A stretch of 46,634 nucleotides of DNA, taken from assembly GCA_029976695.1 (NCBI GenBank), contig JARQTN010000152.1, positions 75,194 through 121,827 of the forward strand. The letters run 5' to 3'. The notes beneath the pieces are model-generated. The model ran no database searches and was not told the DNA's origin. It was given only the letters and a program-made list of their open reading frames with translations. The translations under genes were made by a program, and so were the position numbers. The stretch's first letter is position 1. Every line of letters starts with the position of its first letter. Shown piece by piece: positions 24,460 to 33,344 of this stretch. This DNA is from Lewinellaceae bacterium. GTDB lineage: Bacteria; Bacteroidota; Bacteroidia; Chitinophagales; Saprospiraceae.

Positions 24460-27009
24460 ATGATCAAAGCAAAAAAGAAAAAACCGATCAAAAAGCAAAG
24501 GGTAAAAAAGAAGCCCCGGAAGGATGAAAGATTCCCCAAGCTGGTGGGTGCATTTTTTATCCTGGTCTCCTTTTATTTACTGATCGCATTTGTCTCATAC
24601 CTGTTCACCTGGAAAGCTGATCAGGACAAGATCCTGCGATTTTCCTGGGGGTTGATGGCACAGGGTGACCTCACCGCATCCAACTGGCTTGGCAGGTTGG
24701 GGGCAATCCTCTCCCATACATTTTTCTACTGGGGTTTCGGCGTGGCTTCATTTCTGTTCGTCTACATGTCAGCCCGGATTGGTGGACTGTTGATGGCAAG
24801 AAAGCCTTTAAAACCCTTCTGGAATGAACTCAAATACCTGCTGATCTCCCTTGTATTCATCTCCCTTTCACTTGAGTTCATCTTTGCCCATGCAGCATTC
24901 TCATGGGGAGGCGCATTCGGACAAAGCACCAACCTGTGGCTCACAAATTTCATAGGCAGGATAGGCCTGCTTTTGTTCCTTGTATTTTCACTCGGGTGCC
25001 TGATCATCTGGTTCTTTAATCCGAAGCTGCATTTTTCCATGCCGGGCATCCACCTGCCTGCACTCCAATTGCCTGTTCTCCCATCTTTCAATTGGCTACG
25101 CTCAAAGAAAAGCAAAAAAGAACATCGTGAAATCGGGGACGAGGAATGGGAAAGCCCTTTGGAAGCTGAAAAAGAACAATCCCTGAAACCCACTTTCCTG
25201 GAACAATACAAGACAACAGGAACACATCCACAGGAAATTGATCCTGACGAGGAAACCGAAATTGAAGAGACAAAACCGGAACAACTGGAATTCAGCCTTG
25301 AAGAAGAAAAGGATGCCACAAATAAATCCAGGGCCAAAGAGAAGTTTGAAGGTGAACTTGAGATAGAGTCCCAGAAGGATGTGAAGATCAATGAGGGAGA
25401 TGCAGAAAACCCTTCAGACAAGAAAGCACACCTCACAAACCCGAATCCGATCATTCCAATGACGGAGGAGAATATCGAACATACGGAGCCCTATGACCCG
25501 ACACTTGATTTATCATCCTACAAGTTTCCTGAACACAACCTGCTGAATGATTACAGCGATCAAAAAGTACAGATCGATCGGGCCGAACTGGAGGCAAACA
25601 AGGACCAGATCATCGAGACACTCCTGAACTACAAGATTGAGATCACGAAAATCCGTGCGACGATCGGCCCTACCGTTACGCTGTATGAGATTGTACCCGC
25701 ACCAGGGGTACGGATCTCCAGGATCAAAAACCTGGAGGATGACATTGCATTAAGCCTCTCCGCCTTAGGCATCCGGATCATTGCCCCGATCCCGGGCAAA
25801 GGGACGATCGGGATCGAAGTCCCGAATAAAAAGAAGCAAATCGTTTCACTCAAGGAAACCCTGAAGTCTGAAAAATTCAACAACATCAAGATGGACCTGC
25901 CAATTGCCCTTGGCAAAACCATCAACAACGAAGTTTTCGTAGCGGATTTGGCTAAAATGCCGCACCTCCTCATTGCAGGGGCAACAGGCCAGGGAAAGTC
26001 AGTCGGGATCAATACCGTCATTGTGTCCCTCCTCTACAAAAAGCACCCCTCCCAGATCAAATTCGTCCTGATTGACCCGAAAAAAGTCGAACTCTTCCCA
26101 TACAGCAAGCTGGAAAAACATTTCCTCGCCTTCCTGCCCAACCAGGAAGAGCCGATCGTCACGGAAACCAAGAAAGTGATTTACACGCTCAATTCCCTGA
26201 CCATCGAAATGGACCAGCGCTACGACCTGCTCAAAAAAGGCAGGGCCAGGAACATCCGGGAATACAATGAAAAATTTGTGAACAGGAAACTCAACCCGAA
26301 CAACGGGCATCGTTTCCTCCCCTTCATTGTACTTGTGATTGACGAGTTTGCAGATCTCATCATGACGGCCGGCAAAGAGGTCGAACTGCCCATTGGCAGG
26401 CTTGCCCAGCTTGCCCGGGCTGTCGGGATCCACCTGATCATTGCGACACAGCGCCCCTCGGTGAACATTATCACGGGCGTGATCAAGGCGAACTTCCCGG
26501 CCCGGATGGCGTTCAAGGTAACCTCAAAAGTGGATTCAAGGACCATCCTTGATTTCGGAGGTGCGGAGCAATTGATCGGCCGCGGGGATCTCCTCCTTTC
26601 GACCGGCAGCAATATCATCCGCCTGCAGGGAGGATTTGTGGACACACCGGAAGTCGAGGCCGTGATCGACCACATCAGTTCACAGCAGGGCTTCCCCGAA
26701 CCTTTCTACCTACCTGAATACGTTGGCGAGGACGAACCGATCATGGGCGGGGACGGACTGACCTTTGGAGAACTCGATGAACTGATCGTGGATGCGGCCA
26801 GACTGGTTGTGTCAAACCAACACGGATCTACCTCCATGATCCAGCGCAGGCTCAAATTGGGGTATAACCGGGCAGGACGGATCATGGACCAGCTGGAATC
26901 GTTAGGTGTCGTGGGGCCGAATGAAGGCAGCAAGGCACGCGAGGTACTCTTCTTCAGTGAAGAGGAGGTCATCAATTTCTTCGATCAGATCAAGAGCAAA
27001 GCCCATTAA
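24460..27009 (+). CDS. ftsK: DNA translocase FtsK
   Basis: An 849-residue membrane-anchored motor that pumps DNA at the septum and activates XerCD recombination at dif. After a Lys-rich start there are four membrane helices (first LVGAFFILVSFYLLIAFVSY, last IGLLLFLVFSLGCLIIWFF), then an acidic linker to about residue 360. The RecA-like motor has Walker A GATGQGKS (Lys513) and Walker B VLVIDEFADL. The C-terminal winged-helix gamma domain (AARLVVSNQHGSTSMIQRRL) recognises KOPS-type DNA. The ATG at 24460 is preferred to a TTG 14 codons upstream. A lolA-like gene follows after 58 bases. Confidence 0.96.
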   Translation: MIKAKKKKPIKKQRVKKKPRKDERFPKLVGAFFILVSFYLLIAFVSYLFTWKADQDKILRFSWGLMAQGDLTASNWLGRLGAILSHTFFYWGFGVASFLFVYMSARIGGLLMARKPLKPFWNELKYLLISLVFISLSLEFIFAHAAFSWGGAFGQSTNLWLTNFIGRIGLLLFLVFSLGCLIIWFFNPKLHFSMPGIHLPALQLPVLPSFNWLRSKKSKKEHREIGDEEWESPLEAEKEQSLKPTFLEQYKTTGTHPQEIDPDEETEIEETKPEQLEFSLEEEKDATNKSRAKEKFEGELEIESQKDVKINEGDAENPSDKKAHLTNPNPIIPMTEENIEHTEPYDPTLDLSSYKFPEHNLLNDYSDQKVQIDRAELEANKDQIIETLLNYKIEITKIRATIGPTVTLYEIVPAPGVRISRIKNLEDDIALSLSALGIRIIAPIPGKGTIGIEVPNKKKQIVSLKETLKSEKFNNIKMDLPIALGKTINNEVFVADLAKMPHLLIAGATGQGKSVGINTVIVSLLYKKHPSQIKFVLIDPKKVELFPYSKLEKHFLAFLPNQEEPIVTETKKVIYTLNSLTIEMDQRYDLLKKGRARNIREYNEKFVNRKLNPNNGHRFLPFIVLVIDEFADLIMTAGKEVELPIGRLAQLARAVGIHLIIATQRPSVNIITGVIKANFPARMAFKVTSKVDSRTILDFGGAEQLIGRGDLLLSTGSNIIRLQGGFVDTPEVEAVIDHISSQQGFPEPFYLPEYVGEDEPIMGGDGLTFGELDELIVDAARLVVSNQHGSTSMIQRRLKLGYNRAGRIMDQLESLGVVGPNEGSKAREVLFFSEEEVINFFDQIKSKAH

Positions 27010-27067
27010 CAATACTTTAACCGGCCTGCACCTGACACGGTGCACTGATCACCATACCTTTGCCATT

Positions 27068-27751
27068 ATGAAGATCCACTTGCGTATACGCCATACCCTT
27101 CTCCTTTTTCTGCTGGTATCCGGAATACCTTCCGTATGGAGCCAGTATACCTCGGCAGAAGAAAGTGATCCCGAAGCCAGGAAGATCCTGGACCGCATTG
27201 CAGAAAAACTGGAAAACAACGCGGCGTATTCTGCGCAATTCACCCTCGAAATCGAGTATCCCGGAGAAAAATCCGTGGTCCAGGAGGGCAAGATCATCCA
27301 GCAGGGAGATCAGTTCAGGCTTGATCTAGGTGAATATCTGATGATCGCAAACACTGATTCAAGATGGGTCTATTTCAAGCCCGAAAATACGGTCAGCCTG
27401 TACAAAGCCGATGCTGAAGGGGGCTGGAAGACGCCAGTCGATTTTATCCGCATTTATGCTTCAGATGAGTTTGTATTTTCCCTGCTCCCGGATCAAATGA
27501 CGACAGATCCGGGAGAATACTGGATTGAATTCAAGCCCCTGGAAGAAAGCGCTGAATATGCAAAGGTCAGGATGCAAATCGACAAAAAAGCTCTTGAAGT
27601 TAATTCCATCAAGACCTTTGGCAAAGATGGTTCCAGCTATATTTTGAGACTTCAGACCCTCCAGTACCTCAGGGCGCAACCACCTGCCACTTTCCAGTTT
27701 AATCCTGATGATTATCCCGGGATCAAAATCGAGGATCTCCGGATCGACTAG
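27068..27751 (+). CDS. LolA-like outer membrane lipoprotein carrier protein
   Basis: A 227-residue periplasmic protein with a signal peptide (HTLLLFLLVSGIPSVWSQ, residues 9-26) and a LolA fold: ARKILDRIAEKLENNAAYSA at the start of the mature chain, then a beta-rich region (GKIIQQGDQFRLDL; SRWVYFKPENTVSLY). LolA shuttles lipoproteins from the LolCDE exporter to the outer membrane. A longer frame reaching into ftsK is rejected because the signal peptide starts exactly at the ATG at 27068. The ftsK-lolA order is common in Bacteroidota. Confidence 0.88.
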   Translation: MKIHLRIRHTLLLFLLVSGIPSVWSQYTSAEESDPEARKILDRIAEKLENNAAYSAQFTLEIEYPGEKSVVQEGKIIQQGDQFRLDLGEYLMIANTDSRWVYFKPENTVSLYKADAEGGWKTPVDFIRIYASDEFVFSLLPDQMTTDPGEYWIEFKPLEESAEYAKVRMQIDKKALEVNSIKTFGKDGSSYILRLQTLQYLRAQPPATFQFNPDDYPGIKIEDLRID

Positions 27752-27796
27752 CGATGACCGCTCTGAGGAGTGTGCTGAATTCTCTATTTTTGAGCC

Positions 27797-29338
27797 ATGG
27801 GATTAAAAGCCAGGCTCCTCAAACCTTTTGCAAATCGCATTGCAAAATCCATCCGAAAAAACTCATTTCTCGCAGTAAAACACCAGGATCAAATCCTGAA
27901 AACGCTTATCAAGGCCGGAAAGAAGACAGCATTTGGCAAGTACCATGGTTTTGACCAGGTTTCAGACTACGAGAGTTTTAAAAAGGCCGTGGCCATCAGG
28001 GACTACGAGGCATTCAGGCCATACATTGATATGATCCTTGAAGGAGACAAGGATGTCCTTTGGCCGGGCAGGCCCAAATACCTGGCAAAAACATCCGGCA
28101 CCACCTCGGGAGTGAAATATATTCCCATCACCGGGGACAGTATCCCGAATCATGTGGAAAGTGCACGCAACGCCCTGTTCAATTATTTTTCGCAGACCGG
28201 GAATGGTGCATTCTTTGAGGGGAAGATGATCTTTCTCTCGGGTTCGCCACGGCTTGAAAAAATGAATGAAATGCCTGTTGGGCGTCTGTCGGGAATCATA
28301 AATCACTGGGTACCCAACTGGTTGAGGCCAAACCAAATGCCGACATACCAGACCAACTGCATTGATGACTGGGAGCAAAAAGTCAATACGATCGTCAATG
28401 AGACATTAACCGAGGACATGCGCCTGATCAGTGGCATCCCTCCATGGGTCCAGATGTATTATGAAAAGCTGATTGAGAAAAGCGGGGCAAAAACGATCAG
28501 GGAGATCTTTCCGAATTACTCCCTTTTTGTCTATGGCGGGGTCAATTTTGAGCCCTACCAGGACAGGCTTGAGGAACTCACAGGAGAAGGCATCGATACC
28601 CTGGAAACATATCCTGCCTCGGAAGGATTTATCGCATACCAGGACCAATGGCCCCATAACGGCCTGCTCCTTGTAACGAATTCAGGTATCTTCTATGAAT
28701 TCATTCCTGCTGAGGAGATCTTCAACCCGAATCCGACCCGGCTCAGGCTGAGCGAGATTGAACTCGGAGTGAACTACGCGATCATCATCAACAGCAATGC
28801 CGGGCTTTGGGGGTATAACATCGGCGACACCATTGAATTTGTATCGAAAAGCCCTTACCGTGTCCGGGTTACCGGCAGGACCAAACATTTCATCAGTGCA
28901 TTTGGTGAGCACGTCATCGGCAGTGAGGTCGAAAGAGCTATGCACGCTGCTGTTTCGGACCAGAAGTGCCAGGTTTCAGAATTCACGGTTGCCCCCCAGG
29001 TGAACCCGGGAGGCGATTCCCTCCCATATCATGAATGGATCATCGAATTTGCCCATCCTCCCAAAAACCTGGAACGCTTTGAACAGGCACTGGACCGTGA
29101 AATGGTAAAGCAAAACATCTATTACAAGGATTTGATCAAAGGAGGCATCCTTCGGCCACTAAAGGTATTCCCGGTTCCTTTGGGGACATTCAGGAAATAC
29201 ATGAAATCAGAAGGGCGGCTGGGAGGCCAAAACAAGATCGCGCGGCTGTCCAATGACCGCAAGATCGCGGATGCCATACACCGTATCCAAACCACCAAAG
29301 CTTCAGGTTCCGTCTATCCTGTTGACGACGCGATTTAA
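27797..29338 (+). CDS. GH3-family (auxin-responsive promoter family) acyl-adenylating protein
   Basis: A 513-residue member of the GH3 branch of the adenylate-forming superfamily. AKTSGTTSGVKYIPIT (residues about 96-111) is the ATP-binding P-loop-like motif, LETYPASEGFIAYQ is the second motif and the Tyr/Asp motif GYNIGDTIEFVSKSPYRVRV the third. Plant relatives conjugate amino acids to auxin or jasmonate; the bacterial substrate is unknown. It lies 45 bases after the lolA-like gene, so probably in the same transcript. FGKYHGFD near residue 46 fits the bacterial subfamily. Confidence 0.9.
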   Translation: MGLKARLLKPFANRIAKSIRKNSFLAVKHQDQILKTLIKAGKKTAFGKYHGFDQVSDYESFKKAVAIRDYEAFRPYIDMILEGDKDVLWPGRPKYLAKTSGTTSGVKYIPITGDSIPNHVESARNALFNYFSQTGNGAFFEGKMIFLSGSPRLEKMNEMPVGRLSGIINHWVPNWLRPNQMPTYQTNCIDDWEQKVNTIVNETLTEDMRLISGIPPWVQMYYEKLIEKSGAKTIREIFPNYSLFVYGGVNFEPYQDRLEELTGEGIDTLETYPASEGFIAYQDQWPHNGLLLVTNSGIFYEFIPAEEIFNPNPTRLRLSEIELGVNYAIIINSNAGLWGYNIGDTIEFVSKSPYRVRVTGRTKHFISAFGEHVIGSEVERAMHAAVSDQKCQVSEFTVAPQVNPGGDSLPYHEWIIEFAHPPKNLERFEQALDREMVKQNIYYKDLIKGGILRPLKVFPVPLGTFRKYMKSEGRLGGQNKIARLSNDRKIADAIHRIQTTKASGSVYPVDDAI

Positions 29339-29391
29339 AGTAGCTTTGAGTACGAAAAAGATCCTCCTCCCGTTCGTAAAAGGGACGCATC

Positions 29392-29418
29392 TATATTTGC
29401 TCAAAAACCGTATTTTTG
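29392..29418 (+). promoter_or_regulatory. Tandem -7 boxes upstream of bamD
   Basis: TATATTTG (29392-29399) and TATTTTTG (29411-29418) are both perfect TAnnTTTG matches within 34 bases of the bamD ATG; a third, TAGCTTTG, is at 29341-29348 with TTG 16 bases before it. The nearest box would give an almost leaderless mRNA. Good -33 partners are missing for the two inner boxes. Confidence 0.45.
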
Positions 29419-29425
29419 CCCCCTT

Positions 29426-30253
29426 ATGAAAAACGGAATGATCCGAATCATATTTTATGCACTGATACTCATCACTTTAAGCACATCCTGCAAGAGTGAA
29501 TTCGAGCGCATCCGGCTAAGCAACGACCCGAAGCTGATCCTTGAGAAAAGCATCGAATTTTACGATAATGAGGAATACCTCCGGGCCCAGACACTTTTTG
29601 AACTGATCCTCAATCAATACCGCGGAACCCGGGATGCGGAAAAGCTTTTCTTTTACTATGCATACACGCATTATTACCTGAGGCAGTATCAATTGGCAAG
29701 CCACTATTTCACCAACTTCTCAAATACGTTTGCCTACAGCCAGTACAGGGAGGAGGCGGATTACATGGCTGCCTTCTCAAATTACCAGCTCTCACCAGGA
29801 TTCAGGCTTGATCAGCAACCGACTCTCGATGCTATAGAAGGGTTCCAGGAGTTTGTCAACAGGTATCCGGACAGTGAGCGGGTGCAGGAAGCGAATGACC
29901 TGATTGATGAAATGCGCCAGAAACTTGAGCAGAAGTCATTCACCCAGGGAAAGCTCTACCTGGATTTGCAGCAATACGAGGCAGCAATGACAGCATTTGA
30001 AAACACGCTTGAAGATTTCCCGGAAACTGACCGTGCTGCCGAAATCAGGTTTTCCATTTTCAAGGCATCATATTTGTACGCAGAGAATAGTATTTTTGAA
30101 CGCCGGGAAGAACGGTACCGAGATGCCCTTGAGAAATTTGAAAGCTTTCGGAACAGGCATGCCCGTTCGGATTTTATGAAACAGGCGGAGAACTATAAAG
30201 AAGATATTCAGAAGCAGCTTAAATCAATGAGAGATGACAGATATCAAAACTAA
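29426..30253 (+). CDS. bamD: Outer membrane protein assembly factor BamD
   Basis: A 275-residue lipoprotein with signal MIRIIFYALILITLSTSC (lipobox Cys22) and TPR repeats: KSIEFYDNEEYLRAQTLFEL, YAYTHYYLRQYQLASHYFTN and GKLYLDLQQYEAAMTAFENT. BamD is the essential lipoprotein partner of BamA in inserting beta-barrel proteins into the outer membrane. It is the first gene of a run with rpoZ, coaBC, DUF4835 and purN; the last 20 bases overlap rpoZ. Confidence 0.93.
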   Translation: MKNGMIRIIFYALILITLSTSCKSEFERIRLSNDPKLILEKSIEFYDNEEYLRAQTLFELILNQYRGTRDAEKLFFYYAYTHYYLRQYQLASHYFTNFSNTFAYSQYREEADYMAAFSNYQLSPGFRLDQQPTLDAIEGFQEFVNRYPDSERVQEANDLIDEMRQKLEQKSFTQGKLYLDLQQYEAAMTAFENTLEDFPETDRAAEIRFSIFKASYLYAENSIFERREERYRDALEKFESFRNRHARSDFMKQAENYKEDIQKQLKSMRDDRYQN

Positions 30254-30584
30254 GGTTCAGGGTATCGACCCGAATGTGCAGGCCAGGGACATCCAGGGAC
30301 TTGCAAACAAGGCGACCAACATTTACGAGGTATTGGCGATCATCGAGAAACGTGCACATCAGCTCAGCAATGACCTGAAAGAAGAACTGCATGGAAAGCT
30401 CGAAGAATTTGCAACTTCCGCAGAAGCAATCGAGGAGGTCCATGAAAACAAGGAGCAGATCGAAATCAGCAAGTTTTATGAGCGTTTGCCGAATCCAACC
30501 CTGATTGCGACGCAGGAATTTCTGCATGGTGAACTCGAGTTCAAGTATCTCGACCGGACAGCCGACGAGGAGATTGAGGAATAA
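30234..30584 (+). CDS. rpoZ: DNA-directed RNA polymerase subunit omega (Rpb6-like)
   Basis: A 116-residue protein resembling the Bacteroidota omega subunit. The N-terminal helix region NKATNIYEVLAIIEKRAHQL matches the omega/Rpb6 core that clamps the beta-prime C-terminus; the rest is acidic and helical. Standard omega searches often miss this divergent form. It overlaps bamD by 20 bases in another frame, which suggests translational coupling, and is followed by coaBC after 25 bases, a neighbourhood typical of the phylum. Confidence 0.85.
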   Translation: MTDIKTKVQGIDPNVQARDIQGLANKATNIYEVLAIIEKRAHQLSNDLKEELHGKLEEFATSAEAIEEVHENKEQIEISKFYERLPNPTLIATQEFLHGELEFKYLDRTADEEIEE

Positions 30585-30609
30585 TCCTATCATTCCACTA
30601 CATTGACCA

Positions 30610-31818
30610 ATGAATGGTCTATTTGCAGAAAAGAAAATCATCCTGGGCGTTACGGGGAGTATCGCAGCTTACAAGGCCGTATTCCTGACCAGGCTGCTGA
30701 TCCGGCAAGGTGCCGAGGTGAACGTGATCATGACGCCGGCAGCAACCGAATTTGTTTCTCCCCTTACTTTCTCCACGCTTTCCAAAAACCGGGTTTTCAC
30801 AGAGATCATCGACGACCAATCCTGGAACAGCCATGTTGAACTGGGCCTGTGGGGAGATTTGATGTTGATCGCCCCGGCAACCGCATCGACCATTGCCAAA
30901 TGCGCAAACGGGATCTGCGATTCCATGCTGGTCGCAACTTACCTTTCAGCAAAATGCCCGGTTTATTTCGCTCCTGCCATGGATCTGGATATGTGGAAGC
31001 ATCCCTCTACCCTGGCAAATGTGGAGACACTTCGAAAATATGGAAATCACATCATACCAGTTGGACACGGGGAGTTGGCAAGCGGCCTGATCGGTGATGG
31101 CAGGATGGCCGAACCGGAAGACATCATCACTTATCTTGCTTCCGGGATCTTCGGGAAACATGATTTCAAGCATAAAAAGGTCACGGTAAATGCAGGCCCC
31201 ACCTATGAACCGATTGATCCGGTACGCTTCATCGGAAACCACTCTTCCGGTAAGATGGGCATCCAACTCGCAGATGAATTCGCCAACCGGGGTGCTGAAG
31301 TGACGCTCGTCCTCGGACCATCCCACCTCAGGCCAGACCATCCTGAGGTTCGTGTGGTCCATGTGGGCACTGCTGAGGAAATGTTCCTGGAAACGACCCG
31401 GGCGAACGCACAGGCTGACATCACGGTTTTAGCAGCGGCTGTTGCAGACTTCACGCCAGTTCACTATTCGGAAAAAAAGATCAAGAAAACAGGAGAAGGA
31501 CAAAACATTGAACTCAAGCGCACCAGGGATATTGCGAAAACCATCGGGTCATCAAAACAGCCTGGCCAGATCCTCATCGGTTTCGCCATGGAAACGGATA
31601 ATGAGATCGAAAATGCGCGAATAAAGCTCCGGACAAAAAATTTCGATTTCATTGTGTTAAACTCATTAGTGGATGCTGGAGCCGGATTTAAGCATGACAC
31701 GAACAAGGTTTCATTTATATTCCCGGACAATAAGGTAGTTGAGTTTGAGTTAAAGTCTAAGAAAGCCGTCGCGAAGGATATTGCGGATGCAGTCCTTGAC
31801 CTGTCTAAAAACAAATAG
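30610..31818 (+). CDS. coaBC: Bifunctional phosphopantothenoylcysteine decarboxylase/synthase CoaBC
   Basis: A 402-residue fusion. The N-terminal flavoprotein CoaC part (ILGVTGSIAAYKAVFLTRLL; SHVELGLWGDLMLIAPATA with the active-site His) decarboxylates phosphopantothenoylcysteine. The C-terminal CoaB part, from about residue 180 (VNAGPTYEPIDPVRFIGNHS; SGKMG; LAAAVADFTP), joins cysteine to phosphopantothenate with CTP. Both halves look complete. Together they supply 4'-phosphopantetheine for CoA and for acyl carrier protein. Confidence 0.97.
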   Translation: MNGLFAEKKIILGVTGSIAAYKAVFLTRLLIRQGAEVNVIMTPAATEFVSPLTFSTLSKNRVFTEIIDDQSWNSHVELGLWGDLMLIAPATASTIAKCANGICDSMLVATYLSAKCPVYFAPAMDLDMWKHPSTLANVETLRKYGNHIIPVGHGELASGLIGDGRMAEPEDIITYLASGIFGKHDFKHKKVTVNAGPTYEPIDPVRFIGNHSSGKMGIQLADEFANRGAEVTLVLGPSHLRPDHPEVRVVHVGTAEEMFLETTRANAQADITVLAAAVADFTPVHYSEKKIKKTGEGQNIELKRTRDIAKTIGSSKQPGQILIGFAMETDNEIENARIKLRTKNFDFIVLNSLVDAGAGFKHDTNKVSFIFPDNKVVEFELKSKKAVAKDIADAVLDLSKNK

Positions 31819-31821
31819 CAG

Positions 31822-32724
31822 ATGAAACACTTCTTTTTGGTTCTTTCCCTGGTTTGCTTCATGATATCCGGCTCACAAGCACAGGAACTAAAAGCGACCG
31901 TTGAAATTACATACCCGCGGCTGCAAGCTGCTGATCCGGCGATTTTTAAAAGTCTTGAGGGCGATCTGATTGATTTTATCAACAACCAGCGCTGGACCAA
32001 TGATGCGTTTGAGGACCATGAGCGCATTGAGTGCAGCTTCTCGATCAATATCCTGGAAGAACTGAATGACAATACTTTCAAGGCAGATCTCGCGATCCAG
32101 TCGCTGCGCCCTGTCTATGGGAGTGATTATAAAACCCCTGTCTTTACGCACCGTGACAGGGATTTTACGTTTCGCTACGTCCAGTTTCAGCAACTTGAGG
32201 ACAGCCGTTTCAGTTTTCAGGACAACCTGAGCTCAACGATCACATTCTATATCTACATGATCCTGGGGATGGATTATGACACCTTTGAGCCGCTTGGCGG
32301 GGACGCCCATTTTGAAACTGCACAAAATATCATCAGTACAATCCCGCCCAACATTGTCGAAACAGACCGGGGATGGGCTGCAAACGGCAGGAAAACAAAC
32401 AGGTACTGGCTGCTTGAAAACCTGCTGAACTCCAGGCTCAAGCCGTACCGGGAAGCCCTCTACCAATACCATATCCAGTCCCTTGACGTGATGCATGAGG
32501 ACCCGGATCTCGGGATGAGCAATATGCTGGTCGCCTTGAGTTCCATACAGGAGGCAAACCGCGCCTATCCGAACACCATCGCACTTCAGGTCTTTTCCAA
32601 TACGAAAGCTGACGAAATCGTCGAGATATTCAAAAATGCCAGCCGGACGCAAAAACAGGAAGTAAAAAGCATGATGCGCCAGATCAACCCGTCCTCGGCA
32701 AGTAAATTCAATGCACTGAACTGA
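31822..32724 (+). CDS. DUF4835 family secreted protein
   Basis: A 300-residue exported protein with a signal peptide (HFFLVLSLVCFMISGSQAQ, residues 3-21). The pattern of the mature chain (ELKATVEITYPRLQAADPAI near its start; NQRWTNDAFEDHERIECSFS; ITFYIYMILGMDYDTFEPLG) matches the Bacteroidota-specific family DUF4835, whose function is unknown. It starts 3 bases after the coaBC stop and ends 2 bases before purN, so it is cotranscribed. Its constant position between coaBC and DNA or purine genes hints at a conserved envelope role, but this is not established. Confidence 0.85.
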   Translation: MKHFFLVLSLVCFMISGSQAQELKATVEITYPRLQAADPAIFKSLEGDLIDFINNQRWTNDAFEDHERIECSFSINILEELNDNTFKADLAIQSLRPVYGSDYKTPVFTHRDRDFTFRYVQFQQLEDSRFSFQDNLSSTITFYIYMILGMDYDTFEPLGGDAHFETAQNIISTIPPNIVETDRGWAANGRKTNRYWLLENLLNSRLKPYREALYQYHIQSLDVMHEDPDLGMSNMLVALSSIQEANRAYPNTIALQVFSNTKADEIVEIFKNASRTQKQEVKSMMRQINPSSASKFNALN

Positions 32725-32726
32725 CC

Positions 32727-33335
32727 ATGGCTTACCGTCACCTTCCAACCCGCATTGCGATCTTTGCCTCGGGCACCGGCTCCAATGCCGCCCGCATCAT
32801 CGAATATTTTAAGGACCATCCCGCGATCGAGGTGGCCCTTGTCATCTCGAACCGCGAGGGTGCCGGGGTCCTCGATATTGCCGAACGTGCGGGCATCCCC
32901 TCCAGGGTAATCAGAAAGGCAGCATTCGCAGATGAAGACCTGGTGATGAGCCTCCTGGAGGAATTCAGGATAGATTTCATTGCCCTTGCTGGGTTCCTGC
33001 TCCTCGTACCAAAATATCTGATCAGGAGGTATCCGCATCGCATCGTGAATATCCACCCTGCCCTCCTGCCAAAATACGGAGGCAAAGGAATGTACGGGAT
33101 GCACGTGCATGAGGCTGTAAAAGCTGCCGGGGACAAGGAGTCGGGGATGACCATCCATTTTGTAAATGAGCGTTATGATGAGGGCGCTATCGTCCTCCAG
33201 CGGCGCACCCCGATCGATCCGGATGACACGCCATCTGACATTGCCAGGAAAGTGCTGAAGCTTGAGCATGCCTATTTTGCACCTGCGATAGAAGGCTGTA
33301 TCAAATTGGCCCAACTTTCCGAAGAAGAAGAATGA
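32727..33335 (+). CDS. purN: Phosphoribosylglycinamide formyltransferase (GART)
   Basis: A 202-residue enzyme that transfers a formyl group from 10-formyltetrahydrofolate to GAR in purine synthesis. The N-terminal loop is FASGTGSNAARIIEYF; the catalytic Asn-His-Asp set is visible in IVNIHPALLPKYGGKGMYG (Asn and His) and HFVNERYDEGAIVLQ (Asp). The ATG lies two bases after the DUF4835 stop. It converges with the PLP enzyme gene after a 9-base gap. In many relatives recN follows DUF4835 at this spot; it is absent here. Confidence 0.95.
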   Translation: MAYRHLPTRIAIFASGTGSNAARIIEYFKDHPAIEVALVISNREGAGVLDIAERAGIPSRVIRKAAFADEDLVMSLLEEFRIDFIALAGFLLLVPKYLIRRYPHRIVNIHPALLPKYGGKGMYGMHVHEAVKAAGDKESGMTIHFVNERYDEGAIVLQRRTPIDPDDTPSDIARKVLKLEHAYFAPAIEGCIKLAQLSEEEE

Positions 33336-33344
33336 AAATGGAGA

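Noticed and set aside
32586-33314. 242-codon minus-strand frame over the end of the DUF4835 gene and purN
   Set aside because: Fully antisense to two recognisable genes and without family features.
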